Part shown: piece after piece, positions 10,701 to 20,940 of the stretch
Numbering within the stretch: the stretch's first letter is position 1
Layout: each line of letters begins with the position of its first letter
Assembly (NCBI GenBank): GCA_030144725.1
Contig: JASKMD010000029.1
Coordinates: 1,835,113-1,899,112, forward strand
Direction: 5' to 3'
Source: Haematococcus lacustris
Taxonomy: Eukaryota; Chlorophyta; Chlorophyceae; Chlamydomonadales; Haematococcaceae
DNA length: 64,000 bases
The notes under the pieces: model-generated
The model's input: only the letters and a program-made list of their open reading frames with translations
Database searches by the model: none
What the model was told of the DNA's origin: nothing
Program-made: the position numbers and the translations under genes

Positions 10701-10943
10701 GCCATGCCATACTCACCAATGGGCACCTGACATGCCACAGCCGCCGCTGGGCGCCATTTCAGCAGCATGCATGCAGCCATGTGCTGCCCTGTCACGGTGT
10801 GGTGTGCATGCATGGCTGCAGCGAGTGCGGCGGCCTTCCACCCGCTGGACCCCCGTGCAGCAACGCTGATGCTGCCCACCCTCGTCTGGGTCACCATTGC
10901 CGCTAAGCTCAACTACGATATCGTGCAGCTCAACAGGCCGTAA
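7779..10943 (+). CDS. TspO/MBR (tryptophan-rich sensory / translocator) family protein, 7 exons
   Basis: Exons I can join with matching phase: 7779-7804, 7878-7955, 8239-8278, 8834-8918, 9466-9548, 10079-10148 and 10822-10943, together 504 bp (167 codons plus TAA). That is the usual length for TspO. Family motifs run in order: WYKSLKKPTWTPPN across the exon 2/3 junction, YVFPLVWIPLKAM, a GNWWNV then VFFGRRK junction, and LMLPTLVWVTIAAKLNY at the end. TspO proteins have five membrane helices, bind porphyrins and other tetrapyrroles, and in eukaryotes sit in mitochondrial or endomembranes. Exons 2-7 are firm. Exon 1 (MAGLSILSR) is inferred from a GT-AG intron of 73 bp; the alternative is a start at 7714 reading straight into exon 2. 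Intron 3 contains G-rich imperfect repeats (8340-8430). A TGTAA signal follows at 11534. Confidence 0.85.
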
Positions 10944-11640
10944 GCCACCACCACACCACCTTCCGGCACCTTCTGGCCTGTAGCAGCGCATATCTGCCAT
11001 GCTTTGGTGGTGAGGCAGCGCATGTCTGTTGTGCTTGGAAATGGCAAGCTGGCCTTGCGTGAATGTCAGCAGAGTAGCTACTTCAATGTCATATGAAAGC
11101 ATGCACATGGAGCATGAGTGGGAGGCCGGGTGCCCCTGCAAGTGGTATTGAATGTGACAGGGTCCATTGCTGTGTGTGGCTGTCGTGGCGCTAAGGGACA
11201 ACATGCTGGCTGTCATGCTTGAGCTAAGGGGGCCGGGGAAAGCCAGCCAAGTGTTAGTGAGTGTGACAGGGCCGCCTGCTGTGGGTGGTTGCTGTGCCTT
11301 TAAGGAGCTGCCTGCCTGCTGAGACTGCCTGCCAGAGAGAGTGGCACACAATTTGCTTACCTGAGGCTGGAGGTGGGCGTTATGAATAATCATGCTGCAC
11401 GCTGACGTTGAGTTGCGTTGTCTCTATCTGGTCATTTCCACTGTTGTCTCTATCTGGTCATTTCCACTGTGTTGCCATGGAACAACGCGAGGGGCATCCA
11501 TGAGCACTGTGTTTTGAAGTGTTGTTTATGAACTGTAAGGAGTACTACATCCCACAGAGCATGAGCATGAATGGCTTGCGTTGAATGAAAAGCGTTCTGC
11601 AATTTAAAGCAATCGCAGTCTGCAATATATTCCCGCTCTT
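10944..11640 (+). other. 3' UTR of the TspO-like gene and intergenic region before the COMT-like gene
   Basis: No further coding signal is seen. A TGTAA motif at 11534-11538 is a plausible polyadenylation signal of the green algal type. A direct repeat of about 26 bp (TTGTCTCTATCTGGTCATTT core) occurs twice at 11417-11470. Confidence 0.45.
11534..11538 (+). terminator. TGTAA polyadenylation-type signal
   Basis: TGTAA is the usual poly(A) signal in Chlamydomonas and its relatives. It lies about 590 bp after the TspO-like stop, so assignment to that gene is tentative. Confidence 0.35.
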
Positions 11641-14600
11641 ATGCCAGGAATTATTGGCACCGCGCCTGGTTTACTACCAACGAATACGTACCAGCATGTC
11701 CAGCGCCACAAGACCTGTGTCGCCGCCTCCCGAAGGTCGGGCCTCCTTACCCTGCCAGCAGCGCTCCTGGCCTCCTCAATGCTGATGCCCCGGCCTTATG
11801 CAAGGGGTGAAGTCAAACCCATTGAGCTGACCGAAGCCCTGCCCCCCGCCGAGATGTATGCGCGCTACACGTACCAAGAGCCTGCAGACATCACACGCTA
11901 CATCACTGACAGGGCCGCGCCAGGGGACTCCCAGGCAGTGCTCCAGGCAATAGATGAGTTCGCCACGGCGTTCCCTATGTACAGGCATGTCAACATGCCT
12001 GGCAGCAGTAAATCAGGCACGTGGTTGCTCACAGCGCTTTGAGCCGGGCCAGGCTTGCATGACCCCTCACAGGACGCATGGCCAAGCAGGGCCCAGGCTG
12101 CAAGCCCCGTGTTGCCAACACACGCAGCGCTGCACCTGCACTGCCCTTGCCTGGTTTACTTCAACCAAAGACTGTAGCTTATAGCCCTGACCCATTCGAA
12201 ACCAAACATGCCAGCTGGCACCGCAGCAGCAAACACAGCAAGACACAGCAGTGCCGGGCTGCAGGCTGGGCCCGGAGAAAGGTGCCGTCCTGGAAGCTGC
12301 TGTGGCCCTAGCACGTCCACAGCTGGTGGTGGAGCTGGGCAGCTTTGTGGTGAGTGGCTCTGCATGGGTAACCCCTCCCCTGCTCAACCCTGGCGGCAGT
12401 GCTGCTTGGCTGCATACACCGCCCCCCAACACCCCCTCACCAGCTGCTGGGGGAAGGAAGGGGGGTGCTCTGCCAGAGGCTGCCCAGCCACACCCGCTAT
12501 GTTACACTCATTGCAATCATCATCAGGGTACATAGGAGTGCGAAGCACCCACTGCCTAATCACTGGCAGGAGTATGGCATGCAGGAGCATGTGTGCAGGT
12601 GTGTTGAGCCGGGCAGCAAGCTTTTCGAGAGGCAGGCTACCCAGGCGTGCTTGCCAAATGCGAGCCTCACTGCCAGGATGACAGTAGCATGTCAAACTAC
12701 CGACCATGGGTGCAACTGCTTGTATCTGGGGGTTGCAACCAAGCCATTCACAGCCCCCTTGTCCCTCACTAGGGCCTCCATTTGAGCCGGATCAGAAGTA
12801 CCTACTAGCAGCCACTAGCAGCCACTAAGTAGATCCGACTCAAACGGTGTTATTGGGCTGTGTGGAGTGAACCCAGTGCACATGGCACATGAGCCGCCTA
12901 CCACCTACAGTATTGCCTGACCCGTCAGGGCAACGTGTAGAGTTGGCATGACAAAACATGCACTGATTGGAAGCTGAGGACAGCTCAACAAAGGGGGCAC
13001 ACATTACTGTGCCACAGCAGGCTGCTGTTGCTGCTCCTGGGCCTTGGGAGGCTTGTCTCGCAGCCGCTTGTAGCCAGGCCAGGGTACTCCTTGCCCTTGG
13101 CTGGCAGAGCTCCCTGGTCTGGCCAGTAGCACAGCTCGAGTGGACGCCACCTGCTCTCCCCAATGCGCTGCATGTTCAATGCTGCATTGCAGTCCCTGTC
13201 CAGCCACCTTCCTGGCTGTGGTGCAGGCTTTGCCTTGGCAGCCTTGCCCTTGCCCTTGCCCTTGGTGGGCTCAGCTGCCGGCTTGCTACGCTTGGCTGGA
13301 GGGGGAGTGTTGGGCCCTGGCTCTGAGGCTGCAGGCTGTGTGGCTGCCTGGCTGCTGCGTGGGGCCTGTGGGGGCTGGCGGGGGGCCACTACTGGGCACC
13401 ACATCAGGCCCCGCACTGGCTGGCCACGCTCCTGGCTCCAGGCTGGGCGCACCAGGCGCTGTTCCACCTGCCCTTCTGGGGGCTTCCAGCCTGCAGGCCT
13501 TGTGGCACTGAGTTTGTCCAGCTCCACCTCACAGGGCTGCTGGCCATTCACTGCTGAGCTGACCCGGCTGGTGCGGTGCTCATCCACCAGCACCACCCTG
13601 CCTCGCCGCTGGCCTGCGCCCCTGGGCCTGCACACCACCTTGCAGCAGGCTCGCAGCACCGCGTCAGCACCCCACCCACCCACAGTGCCAATGGTAGCTG
13701 CACCAAAGAACACCACCAGCTGATTGGCATGATTGTGGCGCTCCATGGACAGCTCAGCCATCTCCTCCTCCAGCTGACACCACACGCTGACACCATTTGT
13801 GTCCACCAACCTCTCGAAAGCAAACTCCTTGTTGCGGAGCTTTTTGGTGTTGAACCACCTGGCCCAGTGATGGCTCAGTGCTGGCTCTGGGGTGAATGCT
13901 TACCGGGTTTCCTTGGTCAGGCCCAGCTGCCTGCACACCCAATGCAGCACCCTGCTGTCCACCTTGATGAAGTGCACCCCCACCCTGGCCATGGGGGTGA
14001 GGGTGAAGGGGGGTGGGCAGGTCAGGGTCCGGGGACCAACCCCACGCCTCTTGCCGCGCTTTGTTTGCCCTGGCACAGGGGGGGGGTGGGGCTGCTGCCA
14101 CCGCTCTAGCCACCGGCACACATGCACTGCATGGCGCATGCGGCAGGGCAGGGGCAGGGTGTCCTGCAGGGAGCCTTCCTTCTTCATGCCCAGTAGGTGA
14201 CGGTGCTTGTTGGCCTCCTCTGTCAGGTCCGCCACATGGCCCTTGTCCAGGGTGGCGGCCTTCAGCTCCGAGCTCTTGGCGTTGATGCCATACCCGCACG
14301 CCATCCTGATGAACAGCTGCGCCTCCTCCCCGCTCCAGCCTAGCTGGGCCCTGGCTGCCTTGGCGTACAGCTTGACTATGCGCTCTGCAGGTCAGGTCAG
14401 GTCAGGTCAGGTCTGGTCTAGTCACCAGCATCACTTGCCTGGGTTGGAGTAATGCTGCTGCATGGCCACCGCCAGCTGCATGGAGTGTGCGTCGATGGTG
14501 TTGGCGTCACCCGCCAGGTTGATGCTGCACAGCTCCTGCAGCTTGGCGAGAAGCGCCTGGTTGCTGGGGTCCTCAAAGGCTGGCATGAGCATGGGGTGGC

Positions 14601-17600
14601 GGTTGCGCCCAAGGCGCCGCTGCATCTGGTTGTAGCATGTCTTGAAGTTGGGGATGGCAAAGAACATGCAGAAGTCCTTGAGCTGCCTCAGCATGACAGG
14701 GTCCTCGCAGTCAAGGGGCAAGGGAGGGCCAGTGGGTGCTGCAGGTGCAAGGGCTGCCAGGCGGGCGCTGCAGCACCTTGGGGGGGGCTGCGTGACTGGC
14801 TCAGGTTCTGACTCTGACTCTGACTCCTAGTCAGACTGTGGCTCTGGCTCTGAGCCACAGTCTGACTCGGAGTCAGAGTCAATGTCACACTCCATGCTGG
14901 CAGCCTGGGCAGGGGTAGGCTGGGCAGGGGCACGTGGGGGTAGGGGGGGTTAGGGGGGGAGCATCAGGGGGTTGGGGGGGCTGCACATCTGGAGGCTGAG
15001 GGCGCTGGGGAAGCCCGGGGTAGGGTAGCCCACCAGGCACGTCAGGAAAATTCTGAGCACCAGCAACGAGGCGATGATGCGGAGCTGGGAGTGGGTTTCA
15101 GCCCGCAGCCGGAGGTGCTCCCGCAGCTTGCGCCTGGTCTTCTTGCAGCCGCGCAGCACTGCGCCCTCGGGGACCTTGATGACCTGCATGACCAAGCACA
15201 GTTGCCATTTTGACAGGCCAAGACAAAGGCGGGGTCAATACACACAGTGCGGGGACACATAAGGCGGGGCCGTCACCTGACGTCTACACGTGGTCCAGCC
15301 ATCCCGACGCTCTTGGCGTTGCTTGCCTTGAGAGGAACGAGACGCTGCAATGGAACCAACAGGAGCGACGGGTTATCACACAACGCGTAGCCCACAGTAG
15401 CCCACAGTCGGCTAGGGTCACGCACCTTTCTGTTTCTTTCCCGGGTCCTTCTTGTGCTTCTTTCTAGCCATCACGCGATGCGCAGTGCGACGGGCGGTTT
15501 CAAGCCATTCACAGCCACTCAACTGTCAACTGCCCAACCACCAACTTCTTGCAACAGCTGCCAATTGAAGAGCAACGCATGGCAACCCGCAAAAGCATGC
15601 AAGTATACCCACGGGATCTGCTCATGGCCCATGATGCCCATGGCGCATTATGGCTCACACAACATCTCTACGACTAAGCAGATGGCTTCTGCAGGAGTGT
15701 GATACAAGCAGGAGTGTGATACTCTGCTGAGTGCTCAGGTTCGGCTGTAACACAACACATCCCGCCAGCCTCGTACTGCCCACCATGTCCCTCACTACCA
15801 CCACGTCCCAACTCCTTCCTCCATTGTCTCTCTCCCCAATTTCCCTCCTTCCCCACCCCTTCCCCTTGCTGGCCAGCCTGGTGTAATTTGGATGATGAGA
15901 AGCACGATGACCGGCAACCTGTCAGCTTCGTGCAAGAGGCGTTGCAGACAAGGAGGGTGCTTCTGCTGAGCTCGAAACCGGTTTGGCGCCAGCCAGTCAA
16001 GGCCCCCGCCTTGAACCTACCCTCGTATTAGGTGCTCTGGCTGTCATGTTGTGCTGATGCCGTGCAGAGTCCCAGCTGTGCCCGTCGCTCGCAGGGTTAT
16101 AGCGCGACCCGCATTGCCCGGGCGCTGCCCCCCGGGGGTCGTTTGGTGTGCGTGGAGGCGAACCCCAAGTGCGTGGCCGCTTTGGAGGCAGTGCTGCAGC
16201 ATGCCGGTCTGCGTGAGAGCGTCGTAATAGAGCAAGGGCTGGCGCGCGACGTGCTGCCACACCTGGCCGCGAAGTATGGCCCGGCACAGATGGTGTTCGA
16301 GGTGCGATCGGGGCGGGCGAGGGTAGGGCGACCACTAAGCTTGCGTTTGCCCATCTGTTGTGTTGTTTAACTTGCTTTTTTATGACGCACTGACACATTA
16401 AACACCATGCTGCACCAAACAGCCCCCTTGTCCCTCACTAGGGCCTCCATTTGAGCCGGATCAGAAGTACCTACTAGCATACACTATCAGCCACTAGTAG
16501 CCACTAACTAGATCCGGCTCAAACAGTGTTATTGGGCTGTGTGGAGTAAACCCAGTGCACATGGCACATGAGCCCGCCTACCACCTACAGTATTGCCTGA
16601 CCCGAGGGCTATGATGTAGAGTTGGCATGACAAAACATGCACTGATCAAAAGCTGATGACAGCTCAAGAGGGGGGGCACACACTACCGTGCCTCAGCAGG
16701 CTGCTGTTGCTGCTCCTGGGCCTTGGGGGGCTTGTCTCGCACCCGCTTGTAGCCCAGGCCAGGGTACTCCTTGCCCTTGGCTGGCATTGGATTGGATTGG
16801 AGTAATGCTGCTGCATGGCCACCGCCAGCTGCATGGAGTGTGCGTCGGTGTTGTGAAAACCCGCCAGGTTGATGCTGCCCAGCTCCTGCAGCTTGGCCAG
16901 CAGCGCCTGGTTGCTGGGGTCCTCAAAGGCTGGCATGAGCATGGGGTGGCGGTTGCGCCCAAGGCGCCGCTGCAGCTGGTTGTAGCATGTGTTGAAGTTT
17001 GGGTTGGCAAAGAACATGCAGAAGTCCTTGAGCTGCCTCAGCATGACAGGGTCCTCGCAGTCAAGGGGCAAGGGAGGGCCAGTGGGTGCTGCGGGTGCAA
17101 GAGCTGCCAGGCGGGCGCTGCAGCGCCTTTGGGGGGGTTGCGCGACTGGCTTAGGTTCTGACTCTGACTCTGACTCGTAGTCAGACTGTGGCTCTGGCTC
17201 TGAGCCACAGTCTGACTCGGAGTCAAAGTCATTGTCACACTCCATGCTGGCAGGCTGGGCAGGCTGAGCAGGCTGGGCAGGCTGGGCAGGGGCCCGTTGG
17301 GGGAGTGGGGGTAGGGGGGGAGCATCAAGGGGTTGGGGAGGCTGCACAGCTGGAGGCTGAGGGGCGCTGGGGGAGCCTGGGGTAGGGTAGCCCACTGGGC
17401 AGGTGAGAAAGATACGCAGGACAAACAAAGAGGCGATGAAGCGGAGCTGAGAGTGGATCTTAGCCCGCAGCCGGAGGTGCTCCCGCAACTTGCGCCTGGT
17501 CTTCTTGCACCCGCGCAGCACTGCGCCCTCGGGGACCTTGATGACCTGCATGACCAAGCACAATTGCCATTTTGACAGGCCAAGACAAAGGCGGGGTCAA

Positions 17601-18550
17601 TGCACACAGTGCGGGGACACATAAGGCGGGGCCGTCACCTTACGTCGACGCGTGGTCCAGCCATCCCGATGCTCTTGGCGTTGCTTGCCTTGAGAGGAAC
17701 GAGACACTGCGATGGAACCAACAGGAGCGACGGGTTATCTCACAGCGCTAACTCACGTCTAGGGCTCACGTCACGGCTGGGGACACGAACCTTTATGTTT
17801 CTTGTCGCTACCCTTCCGCTTCTTCTTAGCTATCACGCGATGCGCAGTGCGACGGGCGGGGGCATTTTCTAGCAATTTGGGTTTCCGTGAAAAATACACG
17901 GATGTGTGAAAATACACAAGTGCATCGGCAAAATACACAAGTGCACCAAATAGCCCCTCATGTCGACCTTGCACCATCGTGGCTGTCTTCGTCCAACAAA
18001 CACTGCTGCAGTGCGCACTGGGACACGTCCAGCCTGCACACATCACAACACCAGATGTGAATGTGAAGAGGGCCCGACCAACGTCACATGGCTACATGCG
18101 TGTCAACAGGCCCAGTGCCTACAGCTAAGATAGACCGAGGCTGGCAGACGCTGGTTATTGGCCTGCCCTGCCCCGCAGGACCACTGCAAGGACTGCTACC
18201 TGCCCGACCTGCTCCTAGCTGAAGACACAGGTCTGGTGGTTCCAGGCACGTGGGTGCTGGCGGACAACGTGTTGTACCCCGGGGCGCCTGACCTGCTAGC
18301 GCACATCGCAACACCCAGCAAGGCCGGCTACGCAGCTGTGTTGGTGGCCGCGAGCTACGAGTATTCGCAGCCGTGGAACCCCGCATGGAAGCCTCCACCG
18401 GACGCGGTTTCGGTGGCTGTGCGCGGTGTGCCGGGGGACCGCGGGGCGCAGCCAGACGGTCAGGCGCATGCTCAGCTGTCGCAGCTGTGCGCATTGCTTG
18501 GACCCAATAGATGCCAAAGCCTGCAGCCCTTTGTGCGGATGGTTGGCTGA
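11641..18550 (+). CDS. catechol-O-methyltransferase-like SAM-dependent methyltransferase, 4 exons
   Basis: Exon 1 runs from ATG 11641 to a donor I cannot fix (candidates between about 11960 and 12020; phase 2 is required). Exon 2 is 12265-12349, exon 3 is 16095-16301 and exon 4 is 18179-18550. The joined protein follows COMT from end to end: [17 protein letters not shown], the SAM-binding [33 protein letters not shown], and [16 protein letters not shown]. The Asp of DHCKD and the Asp-Asn of ADN match the Mg-binding residues of COMT, and the Lys of CKD matches the catalytic lysine. The tryptophan found in animal COMT (DHWKD) is Cys here. The family moves a methyl group from SAM to a catechol hydroxyl; the algal substrate is unknown. 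Exon 1 has a hydrophobic N-terminal stretch. Introns 2 and 3 are large because each holds an antisense Fanzor element. The last 30 or so residues diverge and may be read-through of a missed intron. Confidence 0.8.
12741..12755. repeat. left target-site duplication of Fanzor element 1
   Basis: AAGCCATTCACAGCC here is repeated exactly at 15502-15516. The two copies abut the element ends defined by comparing the three Fanzor copies. Confidence 0.65.
12756..13003 (-). ncRNA. candidate guide-RNA (omega-RNA-like) scaffold at the 3' end of Fanzor element 1
   Basis: Downstream of the Fanzor stop a conserved segment of about 250 bp ends at the element border. It contains the arms TTTGAGCCGGATC (12781-12793) and GATCCGACTCAAA (12832-12844), a 13-bp inverted repeat with one mismatch and a loop of about 38 nt. 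In TnpB and Fanzor systems the guide RNA overlaps or follows the 3' end of the gene and runs to the element edge. That this segment is such an RNA is inferred from position and conservation; no transcript evidence exists here. Confidence 0.4.
13004..15471 (-). pseudogene. Fanzor-type RNA-guided endonuclease gene, degenerate
   Basis: Exons joined with matching phase (minus strand): 15471-15426 ([15 protein letters not shown], a basic nuclear-localisation-like start), 15344-15277, 15183-14439, 14384-13904 and 13858-13004. The fourth intron-exon step uses a GC-AG donor (AG|GCAAGT at 14438) in a 54-bp intron. Family hallmarks are [23 protein letters not shown] and the RuvC-III motif [12 protein letters not shown], which in TnpB/Fanzor carries a catalytic Asp. 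Damage: two nonsense codons in exon 3 (near 14950, and TAC to TAG near 14829, compared with copy 2) and a one-base loss near 13074 that shifts the C-terminal tail. I also see no D-P-G RuvC-I motif between FERLVDTNG and EEEMAEL, suggesting an internal deletion. The zinc-ribbon cysteines after RTS appear to be serines. Confidence 0.75.
15502..15516. repeat. right target-site duplication of Fanzor element 1
   Basis: Exact copy of 12741-12755, directly after the element's right end. Confidence 0.65.
16411..16424. repeat. left target-site duplication of Fanzor element 2
   Basis: TGCACCAAACAGCC here matches TGCACCAAATAGCC at 17942-17955 with one mismatch and abuts the conserved left end CCCTTGTCC. 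Confidence 0.55.
16425..16682 (-). ncRNA. candidate guide-RNA scaffold, copy 2
   Basis: Same conserved segment as 12756-13003. The arms TTTGAGCCGGATC (16450-16462) and GATCCGGCTCAAA (16511-16523) form a perfect 13-bp stem, with CCACTA-type repeats in the loop. The stem is kept although the nuclease gene beside it is deleted. Confidence 0.4.
16683..17833 (-). pseudogene. Fanzor gene, deletion derivative
   Basis: The minus-strand first exon reads [14 protein letters not shown], with the start codon changed from ATG to ATA (17833-17831). It is followed by an exon equivalent to [11 protein letters not shown] (about 17704-17637) and a long exon beginning [12 protein letters not shown] (about 17550) with a Pro-rich and then acidic Ser/Glu region. 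The frame through this N-terminal part is open, unlike in element 1. After QQHYSNP it jumps to the C-terminal tail ([17 protein letters not shown], in a shifted frame) and ends near 16683. All RuvC-containing exons are missing, so no nuclease can be made. An ORF of 299 codons spans the junction. Confidence 0.7.
17942..17955. repeat. right target-site duplication of Fanzor element 2
   Basis: TGCACCAAATAGCC; matches 16411-16424 with one mismatch. Confidence 0.5.
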
Positions 18551-18962
18551 ATGGTATGCTGACCCACACCCACGGGCTGCTGCGCGCACAGCTGGCTGCG
18601 GAAGCTCGACATTGAGGTTTTGAAAAAGCCTAGCCTCAGCTATATAAACATCGTAACGGGTGCTTAGTGTCAGGCTAGACAAGCAAGGGGAAAACTGGGT
18701 ACCATGCTGTTCTCCACATTCAGACCACCATTCGCTACCGCGATTGCACCGTCAGGTTCAGCGTGCTGAAATAGTGAGCGGCGTCGAAGCGCAGGCCCGC
18801 AGGCTGAACATGGGTGGCTGGGCCTAAAGTTGTGTCCACGCAATAAGGTCGCTGTAGGTAGCTACATACATACGTATTAAGTCTAAGGCCGGGGCCCGTC
18901 TCTCTCGCGGGCCAGGTCCCTTCAGTCGGTTGTACTGGGTAGCTCGACCTAGCTAAGGAGCC
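18551..18962. other. downstream of the COMT-like gene, no gene seen
   Basis: This should hold the 3' UTR of the COMT-like gene. I see no TGTAA signal and no further coding segment. Confidence 0.35.
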
Positions 18963-19205
18963 ATGCCTGTTGATAATGTCCCGCAACCGACACAGCCTCC
19001 AGCTCCGCAACCTCCAATATACTATCGAGTGCAGCAGACATTTCCCCTCGAGATGTTGTACTCGCGCACCTCATTTGCGGAACTGGTGGCCCAGGCCAAG
19101 GCCAGCTTGGCGACTGAAACAGTGGAGCGGAAGGAAGCCAATGAACAACATCGAGTAGCTATTGCGGAATTTGCCAAGTCTGGCCTCCAACCCGGGACAA
19201 GCTGA
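18963..19205 (+). CDS. hypothetical small protein, 80 aa
   Basis: ATG at 18963 sits in a reasonable context (GGAGCCATGCC). The frame encodes a Pro/Gln-rich start (QPTQPPAPQPP) and then a helical, charged segment (ETVERKEANEQHRVAIAEF) with a stop at 19203-19205. I do not recognise a family. It could be a small gene, the first exon of a larger gene or a fragment of a retroelement gag. The nearest feature downstream is the (GGGCT)n array. Confidence 0.3.
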   Translation: MPVDNVPQPTQPPAPQPPIYYRVQQTFPLEMLYSRTSFAELVAQAKASLATETVERKEANEQHRVAIAEFAKSGLQPGTS

Positions 19206-19345
19206 TGTGATGTGATGTCATCACTGTGTGGGCTTCAATGCTAATGTCAACAGCACCACTTTCCTGAAGTAGCAGCCGAGTAGTTGTACCAACTGGTGGT
19301 GTTGTGATCAGTTGACTCTAGCTCCTGAGCAACACGGCATGTTGA

Positions 19346-19639
19346 GCTGGGCTGGGCTGGGCTGGGCTGGGCTGGGCTGGGCTGGGCTGGGCTGGGCTGG
19401 GCTGGGCTGGGCTGGGCTGGGCTGGGCTGGGCTGGGCTGGGCTGGGCTGGGCTGGGCTGGGCTGGGCTGGGCTGGGCTGGGCTGGGCTGGGCTGGGCTGG
19501 GCTGGGCTGGGCTGGGCTGGGCTGGGCTGGGCTGGGCTGGGCTGGGCTGGGCTGGGCTGGGCTGGGCTGGGCTGGGCTGGGCTGGGCTGGGCTGGGCTGG
19601 GCTGGGCTGGGCTGGGCTGGGCTGGGCTGGGCTGGGCTG
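19346..19639 (+). repeat. (GGGCT)n pentanucleotide array
   Basis: Perfect tandem GGGCT for about 294 bp. Runs of GGG separated by CT make it a strong candidate for G-quadruplex formation. No stop codon can occur in any of its six frames, which creates false long ORFs. Confidence 0.95.
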
Positions 19640-20704
19640 CCTTGCCTGGGCTTGATTCGCGACGAAGCCAGCAGTGCGGGACCATGGAGCCCGGCCAGTG
19701 GCTACTCGCTCGGCCATTCGAGCGGACCCAGCTTGGCTTCGCTTCGAGCGCCTGGTCATGGCTTAAACCCATCTTTTTGCGGCTGGCATCGACCAAAAGG
19801 TAAACGGACGGCTCCGATGGGCGGAGAGGGGTCGTAGCTTCTATACTTATAATAATGGCGGGCTGAAACGACTTCAGTTTTGGGAAAAGGCCCCGGGCAT
19901 GGCCAGATCTTAGCTGTTTTCCATGTTTTACCTGATTACTACTAGCACACGCATCAGTTTGCAGGCATAATTATAGTATCGATGGATGTACTTGATGCGG
20001 TTCCCCGGTACTCATTGCAAGGGGTTGGGCGCATGTGGCATGCATAAACATCTCTTGACAGTGTGTCCATCATCACCACTCGCCATAGAACGAGCTGATG
20101 CATGTTAAGGCCAAGTCAGCGCAAGGGTGTGAGTGTGTGGTACAGCTAGCTGCGGAAGAAGTTTCAGGCCCAAAGCATCACGGCGTACCCCCTCAACCCG
20201 GCCATGAGACAAGCCTCTAGCAAGCAGCATGTAGCACACACTGTAGACACCCAGTAGGCACCTGGACATCGCCGAGGACATCGCTGCGACAGCGCACATA
20301 CTTTAGGGCGCAAATAAGAGCGATGGAGCGCTCCTGGCGTTGTGTGCTGGTCGGGGCCCCCGAACATTGGACGGGGTCGCGGACCAGCCAATCACCATAG
20401 GCCTGTTCCTCTGAGCCGATGCTAACGTGCGCGGCGCTGCGTCAAGGCGTGCCAATCTTACATCGTGAGGCGGTGTATAGAGTTAGTTAGGTCCCTCCGA
20501 AAAATGTGGTTTTTTTGGCTTACTTGTCTAGCCTGACTTAGTGCCGCCACTTGGGGCCGGCATGGTCCTTCATAGGGCACGCCGCAGTGCCGCGCCTTTG
20601 CCCGCACCCGCCCGCCCGCCACCTCCGCCGATACTGGTCTTCTTGCTCAAGAACTGCACCAGGGCCAAATCCTGCACTCAAATCCTGCATCCAAGCGCTG
20701 GTCC
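19640..20704. other. intergenic, no gene seen
   Basis: I found no convincing exon chain, RNA gene or terminal repeat between the satellite and Fanzor end copy 3. Confidence 0.35.
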
Positions 20705-20940
20705 CCCTTGTCCCTAACTAGGGCCTCCATTTGAGCCGGATCAGAAGTACCTACTAGCATACACTATCAGCCACTAGTAGCCACTAACTAGATCCGGCTC
20801 AAAACGGTGTTATTGGGCTGTGTGGAGTGAACCCAGTGCACATGGCACATGAGCCCGCCTACCACCTACAGTATTGCCTGACCCGAGGGCTATGATGTAG
20901 AGTTGGCATGACAAAACATGCACTCAACAAAGGGGGCACA
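20705..20940 (-). ncRNA. candidate guide-RNA scaffold, copy 3
   Basis: The arms TTTGAGCCGGATC (20730-20742) and GATCCGGCTCAAA (20791-20803) are perfectly complementary. Flanking sequence is nearly identical to copies 1 and 2 although the gene is absent. Confidence 0.4.

Larger units (their letters stand above)
12756..15501 (-). mobile_element. Fanzor element 1 (2.7 kb, in intron 2 of the COMT-like gene)
   Basis: The left end (CCCTTGTCCCTCACTAGGG) is shared with copies at 16425 and 20705. The right end is set by the 15-bp direct repeat at 15502. The element holds a five-exon Fanzor-type gene on the minus strand, antisense to the host gene, plus a conserved 250-bp downstream segment with a long hairpin. 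It lacks obvious long terminal inverted repeats. Confidence 0.7.
16425..17941 (-). mobile_element. Fanzor element 2, internally deleted (1.5 kb, in intron 3 of the COMT-like gene)
   Basis: It has the same left end and the same N-terminal gene segment as element 1, but the middle of the gene is gone. Its right side extends about 80 bp beyond the end of element 1, with repeated AAAATACACAAGTGCA blocks. It is antisense to the host gene, like element 1. Confidence 0.65.

Noticed and set aside
19346..19639. Telomere or interstitial telomeric repeat
   Set aside because: The unit is GGGCT, not the TTTTAGGG type of Chlamydomonas relatives or TTTAGGG of plants.
12781..20803. CRISPR-like repeats
   Set aside because: The conserved hairpin segments occur once per mobile element, not as an array with spacers.
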